In this document: in pieces, positions 24,045 to 33,157 of the stretch | How positions within the stretch are numbered: position 1 is the stretch's first letter | Layout: the number at the start of each line of letters is the position of its first letter | Made by a program: the position numbers and the translations under genes | From: Bacteroidota bacterium | GTDB lineage: Bacteria; Bacteroidota; Bacteroidia; Cytophagales; Cyclobacteriaceae | Length of the DNA: 64,000 nt | Assembly (NCBI GenBank): GCA_018267215.1 | Contig: JAFDYX010000030.1 | Coordinates: forward strand, 1 to 64,000 | Direction: 5' to 3' | Notes under the pieces: generated by a model | The model's input: the letters and a program-made list of their open reading frames with translations, nothing else | Database searches by the model: none | Told to the model about the DNA's origin: nothing

Positions 24045-24566
24045 ATGGCCTTATCCGTTGGCACCATCGCACCTGATTTCACCACGACCGATCAGGATGG
24101 CACAGAAGTGAAACTCTCCGGCTTTCGCGGAAAAAAAGTAGTACTCTATTTTTACCCCAAAGACATGACCCCCGGCTGCACTGCCGAGGCGTGCAACCTG
24201 CGCGATAATTACAAGGCTTTGCAAAAGCAAGGATACGAAGTGCTGGGCATCAGCACCGACAGCGAAAAAACACATCGTAAGTTTATTGAAAAAGAAAAAT
24301 TGCCGTTTCGCCTGCTGGCCGATACCGACAAAACCGTGCACACGAAATACGGCACATGGGTTGAAAAATCAATGTACGGGCGAAAATACATGGGCACTGC
24401 ACGGATTACTTACGTTATAGATGAAGCCGGGAAAATAAGCGAGGTTATTGAGAAGGTGGATACCAAAAATCATACAGCTCAGATTCTTGACCTCCCCTCT
24501 CCTGTTCTCAAAAAAAAAGACCGCAAAAAAATCAACACCGGTAAAAGCAGTGAAAAAAGTAGTTAA
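24045..24566 (+). CDS. bcp: Thioredoxin-dependent thiol peroxidase (BCP-type peroxiredoxin), with odd C-terminus
   Basis: A 173-residue peroxiredoxin Q/BCP. The peroxidatic Cys45 is in PGCTAEACNLRD, with the resolving Cys50 five residues on. KLSGFRGKKVVLYFYPKDMTPGC and KVDTKNHTAQIL complete the family. The domain ends at about residue 150; the remaining Lys-rich tail is reached across a run of nine A (24510-24518). Reading one base fewer there gives a very different tail, STPVKAVKKVVKKAKKK, ending at 24585, which resembles the Lys/Ala/Pro/Thr tails common on Bacteroidota proteins. The annotated frame may therefore be a frameshift product or one of two forms. The enzyme reduces peroxides using thioredoxin. 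Confidence 0.85.
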   Translation: MALSVGTIAPDFTTTDQDGTEVKLSGFRGKKVVLYFYPKDMTPGCTAEACNLRDNYKALQKQGYEVLGISTDSEKTHRKFIEKEKLPFRLLADTDKTVHTKYGTWVEKSMYGRKYMGTARITYVIDEAGKISEVIEKVDTKNHTAQILDLPSPVLKKKDRKKINTGKSSEKSS

Positions 24567-24623
24567 AAAAGCGAAGAAAAAATAGACACAGATTTTTCTT
24601 GAGAAATGATTTAACTAAACACA

Positions 24624-24653
24624 TTGCCCAAAGTTTTTCATCATCTATCTTCG
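24624..24653 (+). promoter_or_regulatory. Candidate promoter of the transketolase N-subunit gene
   Basis: TTG (24624-24626), 19 bases, then TATCTTCG (24646-24653). The spacing and both elements fit the Bacteroidota TTG-N19-TAnnTTTG promoter with one mismatch. A start site near 24660 would give a leader under 10 nt before ATG 24669. Confidence 0.5.
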
Positions 24654-24668
24654 CACAAAATTTTAAAA

Positions 24669-25520
24669 ATGTCTTCCCAACCTGACCTCATCCAACTAAA
24701 AAAAATATCTACACAAATACGTAGAGACATTGTGCGCATGGTGCACGCCTGCCAAAGCGGGCATCCGGGCGGATCGCTCGGTTGTGCAGATTTTTTTGTA
24801 GCCCTGTACTTTCGTGTGCTCCACCATAATCCAAAATTTAATATGGATGGCATAGGCGAAGATTTATTCTTTTTATCCAATGGGCATATTTCCCCCGTGT
24901 GGTATGCCACGCTGGCGCGCTCAGGTTATTTTGATGTAAAAGAATTAGCCACCTTCCGCCAGATCAACTCACGCTTGCAAGGCCACCCGGCCACACACGA
25001 ACATCTGCCTGGTGTACGCATTGCATCGGGGTCGTTAGGGCAAGGATTATCTGTTGCTATTGGCGTAGCGCAAACCAAAAAACTCAACCAAGACAACCGC
25101 TTGGTATATGTGCTGATGGGCGATGGCGAACAACAAGAAGGGCAAGTGTGGGAAGCCGCCATGTATGGCGCCCACAATAAAGTAGATAACCTCATCGCAA
25201 CCATTGACTATAATGGACAACAAATAGACGGGCCGGTAGATAAAGTATTATCGTTGATGAACCTAAAAGCCAAGTGGGAAGCTTTCGGATGGATCGTCAA
25301 TGAATTTAACGGCAACATCATGGAAGATGTGATCGCGGGATTAGAGAAAGCCCAATCATTGACCGGCAAAGGAAAGCCTGTGATCAACCTGATGAAAACA
25401 GAAATGGGCTTTGGGGTTGACTACATGATGGGCTCGCACAAGTGGCACGGAGTAGCCCCGAATGACGAAGAACTGAAGAAGGCATTAGCTCAATTGGAAG
25501 AAACTATTGGCGACTACTAA
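24669..25520 (+). CDS. Transketolase, N-terminal (TPP-binding) subunit
   Basis: A 283-residue protein matching the first half of transketolase. VHACQSGHPGGSLGCADFFVALYF and SGSLGQGLSVAIGVA are conserved, and the thiamine diphosphate motif is GDGEQQEGQVWEAAMYGAHNKVDNLIATIDYNGQQ. It must combine with the C-terminal subunit encoded at 25736 to form the active enzyme of the non-oxidative pentose phosphate pathway. I start at ATG 24669, just downstream of a promoter-like pair, although an in-frame upstream TTG-type extension exists. Split transketolases are common in Bacteroidota and Firmicutes. Confidence 0.9.
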   Translation: MSSQPDLIQLKKISTQIRRDIVRMVHACQSGHPGGSLGCADFFVALYFRVLHHNPKFNMDGIGEDLFFLSNGHISPVWYATLARSGYFDVKELATFRQINSRLQGHPATHEHLPGVRIASGSLGQGLSVAIGVAQTKKLNQDNRLVYVLMGDGEQQEGQVWEAAMYGAHNKVDNLIATIDYNGQQIDGPVDKVLSLMNLKAKWEAFGWIVNEFNGNIMEDVIAGLEKAQSLTGKGKPVINLMKTEMGFGVDYMMGSHKWHGVAPNDEELKKALAQLEETIGDY

Positions 25521-25551
25521 CGTGCCCAACCCTACAAAAGAAAACTTAGAT

Positions 25552-25638
25552 TTATAAGAACCAAGGGATGATGGCAAGCAGCAAAGTAATGATGATCCAG
25601 AAAATAAGCTTGCGGTCGAAAGTTTTAGATTGCTCCAT
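25552..25638 (-). CDS. Possible 28-residue single-pass membrane protein
   Basis: An ATG-started frame of 28 codons on the minus strand, in the gap between the two transketolase genes. A basic, polar start (MEQSKTFDRK) leads into one hydrophobic helix (LIFWIIITLLLAIIPWFL) that ends the protein. The composition is ideal for a small inner-membrane protein with its N-terminus in the cytoplasm. A purine-poor, T-rich stretch precedes the ATG, as is usual for this phylum. No homologue is known to me; chance is possible at this size. Confidence 0.4.
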   Translation of the reverse strand: MEQSKTFDRKLIFWIIITLLLAIIPWFL

Positions 25639-25735
25639 GAAAAAAAATTACAACAGGTTTGTACGAGCTATCATACATAAAGTTGAACCCCAACAGGGAG
25701 ATTTATATTTTTTAACAAGTCATTAACAAGACATC

Positions 25736-26695
25736 ATGACTAAATATACCTTCACAGAAAAGAAAGACACCCGCTCAGGCTTTGGCGCTGGCCTGCATGA
25801 ACTCGGCAAACAAAATGAAAAAGTGGTAGCCCTCTGTGCCGACCTTACCGGGTCGCTCAAAATGGATGCCTTCAAAAAAGATTTCCCCGACCGGTTTTTT
25901 CAAACCGGCATTGCCGAAGCTAACATGATGGGGCTGGCCGCAGGTATGACCATCGGAGGTAAAATACCTTTCACAGGTACGTTCGCTAATTTTTCTACCG
26001 GCCGTGTGTACGACCAAATCCGCCAGTCTATTGCTTACTCAGGAAAGAATGTAAAAATATGCGCCTCGCATGCCGGAGTAACGTTAGGTGAAGATGGTGC
26101 CACCCACCAAATATTAGAAGACATCGGCATGATGAAAATGTTGCCGGGCATGACTGTCATTGTTCCGTGCGATTATAACCAAACCAAAGCGGCCACCATC
26201 GCTTTGGCCAACCACATCGGCCCTGCCTACTTGCGTTTCGGCAGGCCCAGTTGGCCCATCTTTACTGCGGCTGATCGTCCGTTTACAATAGGCAAAGCCG
26301 ACAAAATGATAGAAGGTAAAGATGTAACCATTTTTGCCTGCGGGCATTTAGTATGGAACGCCATTGAAGCCGAAGAAAAATTAGCCGCTCAGGGCATCAG
26401 CGCGGAGGTGATCAACGTGCACACCATTAAACCGTTGGATATAGAGACCGTACTGGTATCCGTACAAAAAACAAAATGCGCAGTTACCTGCGAAGAACAC
26501 CAGATCAACGGTGGCTTGGGCGACAGCATCGCGCAAGTGCTTTCAAGATTTTACCCCGCCCCGGTTGAGATGGTAGGAGTAAACGATACGTTTGGCGAGA
26601 GCGGAACGCCCACCCAACTCATGAAAAAATACGGGCTGGGGCCGGAAAATATTATAGAAGCCGCCATGAAGGTGATGAAACGAAAAAAGGCCTGA
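25736..26695 (+). CDS. Transketolase, C-terminal subunit
   Basis: A 319-residue protein covering the pyrimidine-binding and C-terminal domains of transketolase. The catalytic glutamate is in FFQTGIAEANMMGLAAGM; ASHAGVTLGEDGATHQILEDIGMMKMLPGMTVIVPCD is conserved, and the end (CEEHQINGGLGDSIAQVL, GESGTPTQLMKKYGL) is the C-terminal domain shared with DXS and pyruvate dehydrogenase E1 beta. It works with the N-subunit at 24669. The pair is separated by about 215 bp containing a possible small gene on the other strand, so they may have separate promoters. Confidence 0.9.
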   Translation: MTKYTFTEKKDTRSGFGAGLHELGKQNEKVVALCADLTGSLKMDAFKKDFPDRFFQTGIAEANMMGLAAGMTIGGKIPFTGTFANFSTGRVYDQIRQSIAYSGKNVKICASHAGVTLGEDGATHQILEDIGMMKMLPGMTVIVPCDYNQTKAATIALANHIGPAYLRFGRPSWPIFTAADRPFTIGKADKMIEGKDVTIFACGHLVWNAIEAEEKLAAQGISAEVINVHTIKPLDIETVLVSVQKTKCAVTCEEHQINGGLGDSIAQVLSRFYPAPVEMVGVNDTFGESGTPTQLMKKYGLGPENIIEAAMKVMKRKKA

Positions 26696-26913
26696 TCGGC
26701 CTCTGATGTTTACCTGCCCAAACAGTAGTGGGTGGTGTTGCCACTCCTACTGTTGGATCAGGTTACACAGTTTCAAACGCTATGGCAATAGGTTTTATCT
26801 GTGTTGGGATTTCAAAGTAGAAGGATAGCATTCAATTTTCCTAAGAAAAATATAAAACTTTATTTTTTATATTAATTTATGCGTTTTTGACCTAAAATAA
26901 GCGTTTTTCCCTA

Positions 26914-27567
26914 ATGGAAGATAATTACAAGCAACGTGGGTTAAGAGATAAACTGGTCAGAAAACTACGACTAAAAGGCATAACAGACGAAGCCGTTTTG
27001 TCAGCCATCGGAAAAGTGCCACGGCACGCCTTTTTTGATAATGCCCTTCTCAGCCACGCCTATGAAGACAAAGCTTTTCCTATCGGTGAGGGGCAGACCA
27101 TTTCACAACCCTACACGGTAGCCTTTCAAAGTGAGAAACTCTCGGTAAAGCCGGGAGAAAAAATCTTAGAAGTAGGTACGGGATCAGGTTACCAGGCTGC
27201 CATCCTGCTGGAAATGGGCGCAAAGGTTTATACTATTGAGTACAATCGAAAATTGTATGAAACCACCAAAGATTTCTTACCTATGTTGGGCTACCGTCCC
27301 TATTTTTTTTATGGCGATGGCTCCAAAGGGCTTCCGGCCAAAGCGCCTTTTAATAAAATCATCGTTACGGCCGGAGCGCCCGTAGTACCCCAAGCCCTGC
27401 TCGAACAACTGAACGATAACGGAATTTTGATTATTCCGGTGGGCGACCGCGAAACGCAAAAAATGACTAAGCTCACCAAGAAGGGAAAAAAAATCCTGAA
27501 AGAAGAGTATAATCAGTTTGCCTTTGTTCCCCTGTTGGGCGAAAGCGGCTGGGCTCATTCAAAATAA
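26914..27567 (+). CDS. pcm: Protein-L-isoaspartate O-methyltransferase
   Basis: A 217-residue SAM-dependent methyltransferase. The family entry motif is VPRHAFFDNALLSHAYEDKAFPIGEGQTISQPYTVAFQSEKL, motif I is ILEVGTGSGYQAAILLEMGA (about 87-106), and IIVTAGAPVVPQALLEQLNDNGILIIPVGD completes the fold. It methylates isoaspartyl residues in damaged proteins to start repair. The 218-bp gap before it (26696-26913) holds no gene that I can support; it contains a hairpin with arms around CCAAACAGTAG and CTACTGTTGG (26718-26756). Confidence 0.92.
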   Translation: MEDNYKQRGLRDKLVRKLRLKGITDEAVLSAIGKVPRHAFFDNALLSHAYEDKAFPIGEGQTISQPYTVAFQSEKLSVKPGEKILEVGTGSGYQAAILLEMGAKVYTIEYNRKLYETTKDFLPMLGYRPYFFYGDGSKGLPAKAPFNKIIVTAGAPVVPQALLEQLNDNGILIIPVGDRETQKMTKLTKKGKKILKEEYNQFAFVPLLGESGWAHSK

Positions 27568-27680
27568 TTTTTGGTTTATTTATTTTCGCAAACTCAATTG
27601 CATCTACCATCAGGTATTGCGGAAGCAGATTAGAATGTATCTTCGCAATCGTTTGAACATAATTAATTAGTGCTTTTTTT

Positions 27681-27688
27681 TATCTTTG
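27681..27688 (+). promoter_or_regulatory. -7 element upstream of pckG
   Basis: TATCTTTG, an exact match to TAnnTTTG, ends 18 bp before the pckG ATG. The closest TTTG upstream is 25 bases away, more than usual, so the -33 element is not secure. Confidence 0.45.
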
Positions 27689-27706
27689 GGCACTAATCAA
27701 ATCCCT

Positions 27707-29557
27707 ATGGTTGCCATCGAAAATCACACCTCTACCTATCCGGTTAATAATACTGAACTAAAAAAATGGGTGAAGCAAATCGCCACCCATTGTCAGCCTG
27801 ACCACGTGCGTTGGTGCGATGGTTCTGAAAAAGAATACAACGATTTATGTAGCCTGCTGGAAAAAAAGGGCACGTTCATTCGGCTCAACCCTGAAAAAAG
27901 ACCCAACAGCTTTGCCTGTTTTTCTGACCCCAGCGATGTAGCTCGTGTAGAAGACCGCACATTTATCTGTAGCCGCACCAAAGATGATGCGGGGCCGACC
28001 AACAACTGGATTGACCCGCGCGAAATGAAGCAGACCATGAACAAACTGCTGGAAGGATGTATGAAAGGGAGAACAATGTATGTCATCCCTTTTTGTATGG
28101 GGCCGCTGGGTTCTGCCATCTCGCAAATTGGGGTGGAGATTACAGACTCTGAGTATGTAGTAGTCAACATGCACTTAATGACCCGCGTGGGAACGAAGGT
28201 GGTTAATCAGTTGGGTGCCGAAGGAGAATTTGTAAAAGCTTTGCACACACTGGGCGCACCTCTTTTGCCGGGGCAGAAAGATGTGAAGTGGCCTTGCAAT
28301 CCTACCACCAAATATATCGTTCATTTTCCCGAAGAGCGTTCCATTGTTTCGTATGGCTCCGGCTACGGAGGCAATGCACTGCTCGGCAAAAAATGTTTTG
28401 CCTTGCGCATCGCATCGGTGATGGCCAATGAAGAAGGATGGCTGGCCGAGCACATGCTCATTTTAGGTGTGGAAGATCCCAACAAAGAAAAAACGTATGT
28501 GGCTGCCGCCTTCCCCAGTGCCTGCGGTAAGACCAACTTCGCCATGTTGATTCCTCCCAAAGAAATTAAAGGATGGAAGGTAACTACCGTAGGCGATGAT
28601 ATTGCCTGGATTAAACCCGGCAAAGACGGGCGGCTGCACGCCATTAACCCCGAAGCTGGATATTTTGGTGTTGCCCCCGGCACCAATACCAAGAGCAACC
28701 CCAACGCCATGAAGACCATCGAGAAGAATACGATCTTCACCAACGTGGCAGTTACCGATGATGGAGATGTGTGGTGGGAAGGCATGACAAAAGAAGTTCC
28801 TAAAAACCTGACCGATTGGCGAGGGCAAAAATATGATCCGTCTTCCGGAAAACCGGCTGCGCACCCCAACGCCCGTTTCACAGCTCCCGCTTCACAGTGC
28901 CCCAGCATTGACAGCGATTGGGAAAACCCCAACGGTGTGCCCATCAGTGCATTTATTTTTGGCGGACGTAGAAGCAATACGATCCCGCTTATTTACCAAG
29001 CGCATAACTGGAACTATGGCGTATATCTGGCGGCCACGATGGGCTCTGAAACCACCGCTGCTGCTTTTGGCGAACTGGGCAAAGTCAGGCGCGATCCTTT
29101 TGCCATGCTGCCCTTCTGTGGCTACCACATGGGCGATTACTTTAATCACTGGCTGCAGTTCGGCCGCGACATACCTAATCCTCCCCGCATTTTTGGTGTC
29201 AACTGGTTTCGGAAAGATGAGAAAGGAAATTTTGCGTGGCCCGGTTTTGGCGACAACATGCGCGTGCTGAAATGGGTGGTGCAAAAAGTGCACGGTAAAT
29301 CGAATGCAGTGGAAAGCCCCATCGGCTGGATGCCGCACTATGAAGATATAGACTGGGCCGGCATGGATTTTACTCCTCAGCAATTTGATCAGGTGATGTT
29401 GATTGATCGGGAAGAATGGAAAGCTGAATTGTTATCGCACGCAGAACTTTTCGGGCGCATGTACGACAAGCTGCCCAAAGAATTTTTGTTCATGCGCGAA
29501 CTTCTGCTTTCCAGTTTATGGCGCTCTCCGGAGAAATGGAGTGTAGAGCAGGAGTAA
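27707..29557 (+). CDS. pckG: Phosphoenolpyruvate carboxykinase (GTP)
   Basis: A 616-residue GTP-type PEPCK. The kinase-1a P-loop is [13 protein letters not shown] (about 266-278), with the metal-binding VGDDIAWI following. The substrate-site region [39 protein letters not shown] and the nucleotide-binding [25 protein letters not shown] are well conserved. It interconverts oxaloacetate and PEP, at the entry of gluconeogenesis or as an anaplerotic route. I start at ATG 27707, since the TTG at 27686 overlaps the -7 promoter element. Single gene, expected in a Bacteroidota central metabolism that uses the GTP enzyme. Confidence 0.94.
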   Translation: MVAIENHTSTYPVNNTELKKWVKQIATHCQPDHVRWCDGSEKEYNDLCSLLEKKGTFIRLNPEKRPNSFACFSDPSDVARVEDRTFICSRTKDDAGPTNNWIDPREMKQTMNKLLEGCMKGRTMYVIPFCMGPLGSAISQIGVEITDSEYVVVNMHLMTRVGTKVVNQLGAEGEFVKALHTLGAPLLPGQKDVKWPCNPTTKYIVHFPEERSIVSYGSGYGGNALLGKKCFALRIASVMANEEGWLAEHMLILGVEDPNKEKTYVAAAFPSACGKTNFAMLIPPKEIKGWKVTTVGDDIAWIKPGKDGRLHAINPEAGYFGVAPGTNTKSNPNAMKTIEKNTIFTNVAVTDDGDVWWEGMTKEVPKNLTDWRGQKYDPSSGKPAAHPNARFTAPASQCPSIDSDWENPNGVPISAFIFGGRRSNTIPLIYQAHNWNYGVYLAATMGSETTAAAFGELGKVRRDPFAMLPFCGYHMGDYFNHWLQFGRDIPNPPRIFGVNWFRKDEKGNFAWPGFGDNMRVLKWVVQKVHGKSNAVESPIGWMPHYEDIDWAGMDFTPQQFDQVMLIDREEWKAELLSHAELFGRMYDKLPKEFLFMRELLLSSLWRSPEKWSVEQE

Positions 29558-29624
29558 AATCCCGATTGCTTAAATCAATTAATCCCTCTACTTTGTAGGT
29601 CGTTAAACTAACCTACTCCGTTCA

Positions 29625-30875
29625 ATGACCTTGAACCAACGCCTCGCAGAAATCCGAAACGGATTTACTTCAACTTTTTGGATTGCCAATACGCTCGAAC
29701 TTTTTGAGCGTTTGGCATTTTATGGTTCAAAAGCAGTTCTGGCTTATTACTTAGCCAATAAAGTAGGGCTGCATGACGAAGCCGCTACCATCACCGGCTG
29801 GTTTTCTACTTTGGTTTATGCCTTGCCCATTGTAGCAGGTGTTTTTGTAGATCGTTACGGATTTAAAAAAACACTGATGACTTGCTTTGCCATCTTTGCC
29901 ATCGGATACTTCAGCATTGGTCTTGCCGGATTAGAATGGGGCTCGTCCATCACTCAACTAATCGGTGTACGGAATTATGTGATCATTGCTATTGTGCTGA
30001 CAGCCGTGGGCGGATCGCTCATCAAACCTTGCATCGTGGGCACGGTAGCAAAAACTTCTACACAGGAAGCCAAACCGCTTGGGTTTTCAATCTACTACAC
30101 GCTGGTAAACCTGGGCGGTGCATTGGGGCCGATTGTTGCATTGAACATCAGAAAAGAATGGGGCATTGAATACGTACTGATCATGTCGGCAGTTACCTCG
30201 GCCTGCCTCTTCATCGGCACATTTTTATTCTATCAAGAAATAGACAACAGCGATGATGAGAAGCGCACCTTCGGAAAAATATTTGGAGACATGGTGCTTG
30301 TTTTTAAAAACTTCAAGTTCCTCAGTTTCCTGATTATCTTCTCCATCTTCTGGCTGATGTTCTGGCAGATATTTTATCTTCTTCCGTTTTATGCTACCGA
30401 AGTATTGCACTATGAAAATTTTGAGATACTCGAATCGCTCGATGCCATGGCTGTTATCATCATGACCGTGCCCATGGGTGCTTTGTTAAAAAACTACAAA
30501 CCTATCTACCCCATGGTTTTCGGTTTTGTGCTGGCCAGTATGGCGTGGTTTGTTGTGGGGCTGATGGGGACAGCTACATTTGTAGTCGTGGGCGCTATAC
30601 TCTTTGGTGTGGCCGATGCCACCCAAACTCCCCGCTTCTATGATTACGTCAGTTCACTCGCACCGAAGCATCAGGTAGGAACATTTATGGGCTTTGCCTT
30701 TTTGCCGGTGGCCATCGGCTCGTTATTAGCCGGGTACTTGGCCGATTGGTTGAGGATTCATTTCATGAATACCAATCCTTCTTTATGCTGGTATGTGCTG
30801 GCCGCATTGGGCGTGGGTGGCACTTTGTTAATTCTTGTTCATCATTTTGTGTATTCGCGATCCGTTCAAAAATAA
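29625..30875 (+). CDS. POT/PTR-like MFS transporter, probable peptide symporter
   Basis: A 416-residue MFS protein with about twelve membrane segments. The first helix carries ELFERLAFYGSKAVLAYYL, which has the ExxER and F-YG pattern of proton-coupled oligopeptide (POT) transporters. VDRYGFKKTLMTCFAIFAIGYFSIGLAG is the A-loop. The protein is shorter than canonical POT members (about 450-500), so substrate is uncertain. Downstream, 10 bp away, is an OPT-family oligopeptide transporter, which makes peptide uptake likely. The upstream region has CTACTTTG, close to a -7 element. Confidence 0.75.
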   Translation: MTLNQRLAEIRNGFTSTFWIANTLELFERLAFYGSKAVLAYYLANKVGLHDEAATITGWFSTLVYALPIVAGVFVDRYGFKKTLMTCFAIFAIGYFSIGLAGLEWGSSITQLIGVRNYVIIAIVLTAVGGSLIKPCIVGTVAKTSTQEAKPLGFSIYYTLVNLGGALGPIVALNIRKEWGIEYVLIMSAVTSACLFIGTFLFYQEIDNSDDEKRTFGKIFGDMVLVFKNFKFLSFLIIFSIFWLMFWQIFYLLPFYATEVLHYENFEILESLDAMAVIIMTVPMGALLKNYKPIYPMVFGFVLASMAWFVVGLMGTATFVVVGAILFGVADATQTPRFYDYVSSLAPKHQVGTFMGFAFLPVAIGSLLAGYLADWLRIHFMNTNPSLCWYVLAALGVGGTLLILVHHFVYSRSVQK

Positions 30876-30885
30876 AAAACTTAAC

Positions 30886-32916
30886 ATGTCTAACCCATTT
30901 AAACCTTATGTGTCGGCAGAGCAAAACGTAGCCGAGCTGACGGTAAAATCTATTCTGCTCGGATGTTTTTTTGGAATTGTCTTTGGTTGCTCTACCACGT
31001 ACCTCGCCATCAAAGCAGGGCTTACCGTTACGGCATCCATACCCATTGCTGTGATCGCCATTACGCTGGGGCGAAAACTGCTGAAGACCACCATTCTTGA
31101 AAACAACATCATCCAAACCACCGGTTCTGCGGGCGAATCTATTGCAGCAGGTGTGGCTTTTACCTTGCCGGGATTTTTGTTTTTGTCTGCCGATGAAGCC
31201 GGAGTCATTCACAGCGAAGAATACTTCAACTACTTTACCATTTTTTCTTTGGCGGCATTGGGCGGCATGCTGGGCACGATGATGATGATACCCCTGCGGA
31301 GATCGCTGATTGTAAAAGAACACGGCACACTTCCTTACCCCGAAGGAACGGCCTGTGCTTCTGTGCTGCAAGCCGGAGAAAAAGGCGGTGTGTTTGCCCA
31401 GACTGCTTTTATCGGTATGGGTGTAGCCTTTGCTTACGCCATGTTGCAAAAAGTATTTCATGTCATTGCCGAAACACCCGCATTCGTTACGCGGCAAGTA
31501 AATAAGTTTTGGCCATCGGCTACCATCAATGGTGAAATTACTCCCGAGTACTTAGGGGTGGGCTACATCATCGGGCCAAAGATTTCGGGCGTGTTGGTGG
31601 CCGGCTCCGTGCTGGCGTGGTGGGCTATCATTCCGTTGTTGGCCACACTGGTTCCCTTTGAAAACGTAGCGCACCAGTTGGTAACACTCGGCTACTTAAA
31701 AGATATTTCGACAGCCGGAGGCCGCGGTAACTGGGATCCTCTCACAAAAACATTTGCCAATCCGGCTACAGCTTTATACTTCGCCTACATCCGCCAGATC
31801 GGGGCGGGTGCAGTGGCGGCAGGCGGATTCATCACTCTACTCAAAACCATTCCCACCATCGTCAGTTCTTTTCGTGAAAGCATGGGGTCGCTGAAGGAAA
31901 AGGGAGAAACGGGTGTATCACGTACGGAGAAAGATTTATCTTTTAAAGTGGTCATCATCGGAAGTTTATTGCTGGTACTCATCATCTCTGTACTTCCCAA
32001 AATCCCTGGCGACAATATTATTCAAAAAGCATTGCTTGGAGTTCTCGTCATTATCTTCGGGTTCTTCTTTGTAACGGTGGCGAGCCGCATTGTGGGGTTG
32101 GTGGGAACAAGCAACAGCCCCATCAGCGGTATGACCATTGCCACGCTGATGGGCACCTGCCTGATTTTTACTTCCGTGGGATGGAGCGGGCGGGTGTACG
32201 AACCCATGGCGCTGGTAGTAGGCGGCATTATTTGTATCGCGGCAGCTAATGCGGGCGGCACATCGCAAGATTTAAAGACCGGCTATTTAGTGGGCGCCAC
32301 ACCCCGGCATCAGCAAATTGCTCTTTTTATTGGCGCATTGGTTTCGTCTGTCGCGATCGGGGTGATCATCAAAATTTTAGATATCCCGACAAAAGACCTG
32401 ATTGACCAAGGTTTTACCCATGCCATCGGAAGTACAAAGTACCCGGCTCCACAAGCCACACTTATGGCCACTTTAACGAAAGGTATTTTATCTTTTAACC
32501 TCGACTGGCAGTATGTAATGGTGGGTGTTTTTATTGCCATCATGATTGAATTGTGCGGCATCAAAGCACTGGCATTTGCTATTGGTCTTTATCTGCCGTT
32601 GGCCACAACGCTCCCTATTTTTATTGGCGGTGCTTTGAAAGGGGTGATTGACTGGCGTGCCGAAAGAAAAAATGAGAAGAAAGATGAAGACGACCTGAGC
32701 CGAGGAAATTTATTTGCTACGGGGCTTATTGCCGGTGGTGCTATTTCGGGTGTGGTCGTAGCGGTGCTGTCGGTGTTTTATTATGAAGCTCTGCAATCCA
32801 TCAGCCTGGAACATTCGCTTTCTTCCATCATGGGAGAAAATGGCTACATGATTTTTGGAACTCTCTGCTTTTTTGCGATGGCCGCTATTCTAACAAGAAC
32901 CGCTACAAAAAAATAA
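30886..32916 (+). CDS. OPT family oligopeptide transporter
   Basis: A 676-residue polytopic membrane protein of the OPT superfamily. Conserved stretches are VKSILLGCFFGIVFGCSTTYLAIKAGLTVTASIPIAVIAITLGRKLLKTTILENNIIQTTGSAGESIAAGVAFTLPG near the N-terminus, PYPEGTACASVLQAGE (the PYPEG motif), GNSPISGMTIATL and GGTSQDLKTGYLVGATP. Family members import tri- to hexapeptides or metal chelates using proton motive force. The start is ATG 30886, after the stop of the POT-like gene, giving an operon of two unrelated peptide importers. Confidence 0.9.
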   Translation: MSNPFKPYVSAEQNVAELTVKSILLGCFFGIVFGCSTTYLAIKAGLTVTASIPIAVIAITLGRKLLKTTILENNIIQTTGSAGESIAAGVAFTLPGFLFLSADEAGVIHSEEYFNYFTIFSLAALGGMLGTMMMIPLRRSLIVKEHGTLPYPEGTACASVLQAGEKGGVFAQTAFIGMGVAFAYAMLQKVFHVIAETPAFVTRQVNKFWPSATINGEITPEYLGVGYIIGPKISGVLVAGSVLAWWAIIPLLATLVPFENVAHQLVTLGYLKDISTAGGRGNWDPLTKTFANPATALYFAYIRQIGAGAVAAGGFITLLKTIPTIVSSFRESMGSLKEKGETGVSRTEKDLSFKVVIIGSLLLVLIISVLPKIPGDNIIQKALLGVLVIIFGFFFVTVASRIVGLVGTSNSPISGMTIATLMGTCLIFTSVGWSGRVYEPMALVVGGIICIAAANAGGTSQDLKTGYLVGATPRHQQIALFIGALVSSVAIGVIIKILDIPTKDLIDQGFTHAIGSTKYPAPQATLMATLTKGILSFNLDWQYVMVGVFIAIMIELCGIKALAFAIGLYLPLATTLPIFIGGALKGVIDWRAERKNEKKDEDDLSRGNLFATGLIAGGAISGVVVAVLSVFYYEALQSISLEHSLSSIMGENGYMIFGTLCFFAMAAILTRTATKK

Positions 32917-32952
32917 AAGCAAGAAGGCCGCTATCATTTTCATTTTCTGTTC

Positions 32953-33156
32953 TCAAAGAAAATGTCTGACCAGAAAATAGATGATGGCAGCCAAAAATAC
33001 GATGATGGAAATTTTATTGATTCCGTGCATCATCCGAATGTTAATGTTAATAGGACGGCCGGCATCTTTCTTCCTGAAGAAATACCCTCCTACTTCACCC
33101 AGTGAAAAAAATTCTTTGGCCGTTAATTTTTTGTTTTCGTTCAATTCCTTTTCCAT
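32953..33156 (-). CDS. Small membrane protein, DUF6728-like
   Basis: A 67-residue protein with a hydrophilic start (MEKELNENKKLTAKEFFSLGEVGGYFFRKKD), then RPININIRMMHGINKISI and one C-terminal membrane helix (IIVFLAAIIYFLVRHFL). The FFSLGEVGGYFFRKKD...N-x-RxMHGINK pattern is what I associate with the Bacteroidota DUF6728 family, whose function is unknown; I cannot verify the number. Its ATG is one base downstream of the ispG stop, so it is part of that operon. Confidence 0.65.
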   Translation of the reverse strand: MEKELNENKKLTAKEFFSLGEVGGYFFRKKDAGRPININIRMMHGINKISIIVFLAAIIYFLVRHFL

Positions 33157-33157
33157 G

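Noticed and set aside
26710-26815. Short plus-strand frame with a protein-like tail (VVGGVATPTVGSGYTVSN) between the transketolase and pcm genes
   Set aside because: It has no start codon near its beginning, is only about 35 codons and matches no family I know; a hairpin in the same place may explain its sequence.
28363-28977. Long open frame (204 codons) on the minus strand inside pckG
   Set aside because: It lies wholly antisense to a well-conserved enzyme gene, has no recognisable domain, and is what high-GC coding DNA produces by chance. The same applies to frames antisense to kdnA, ispG, recQ and comEC.
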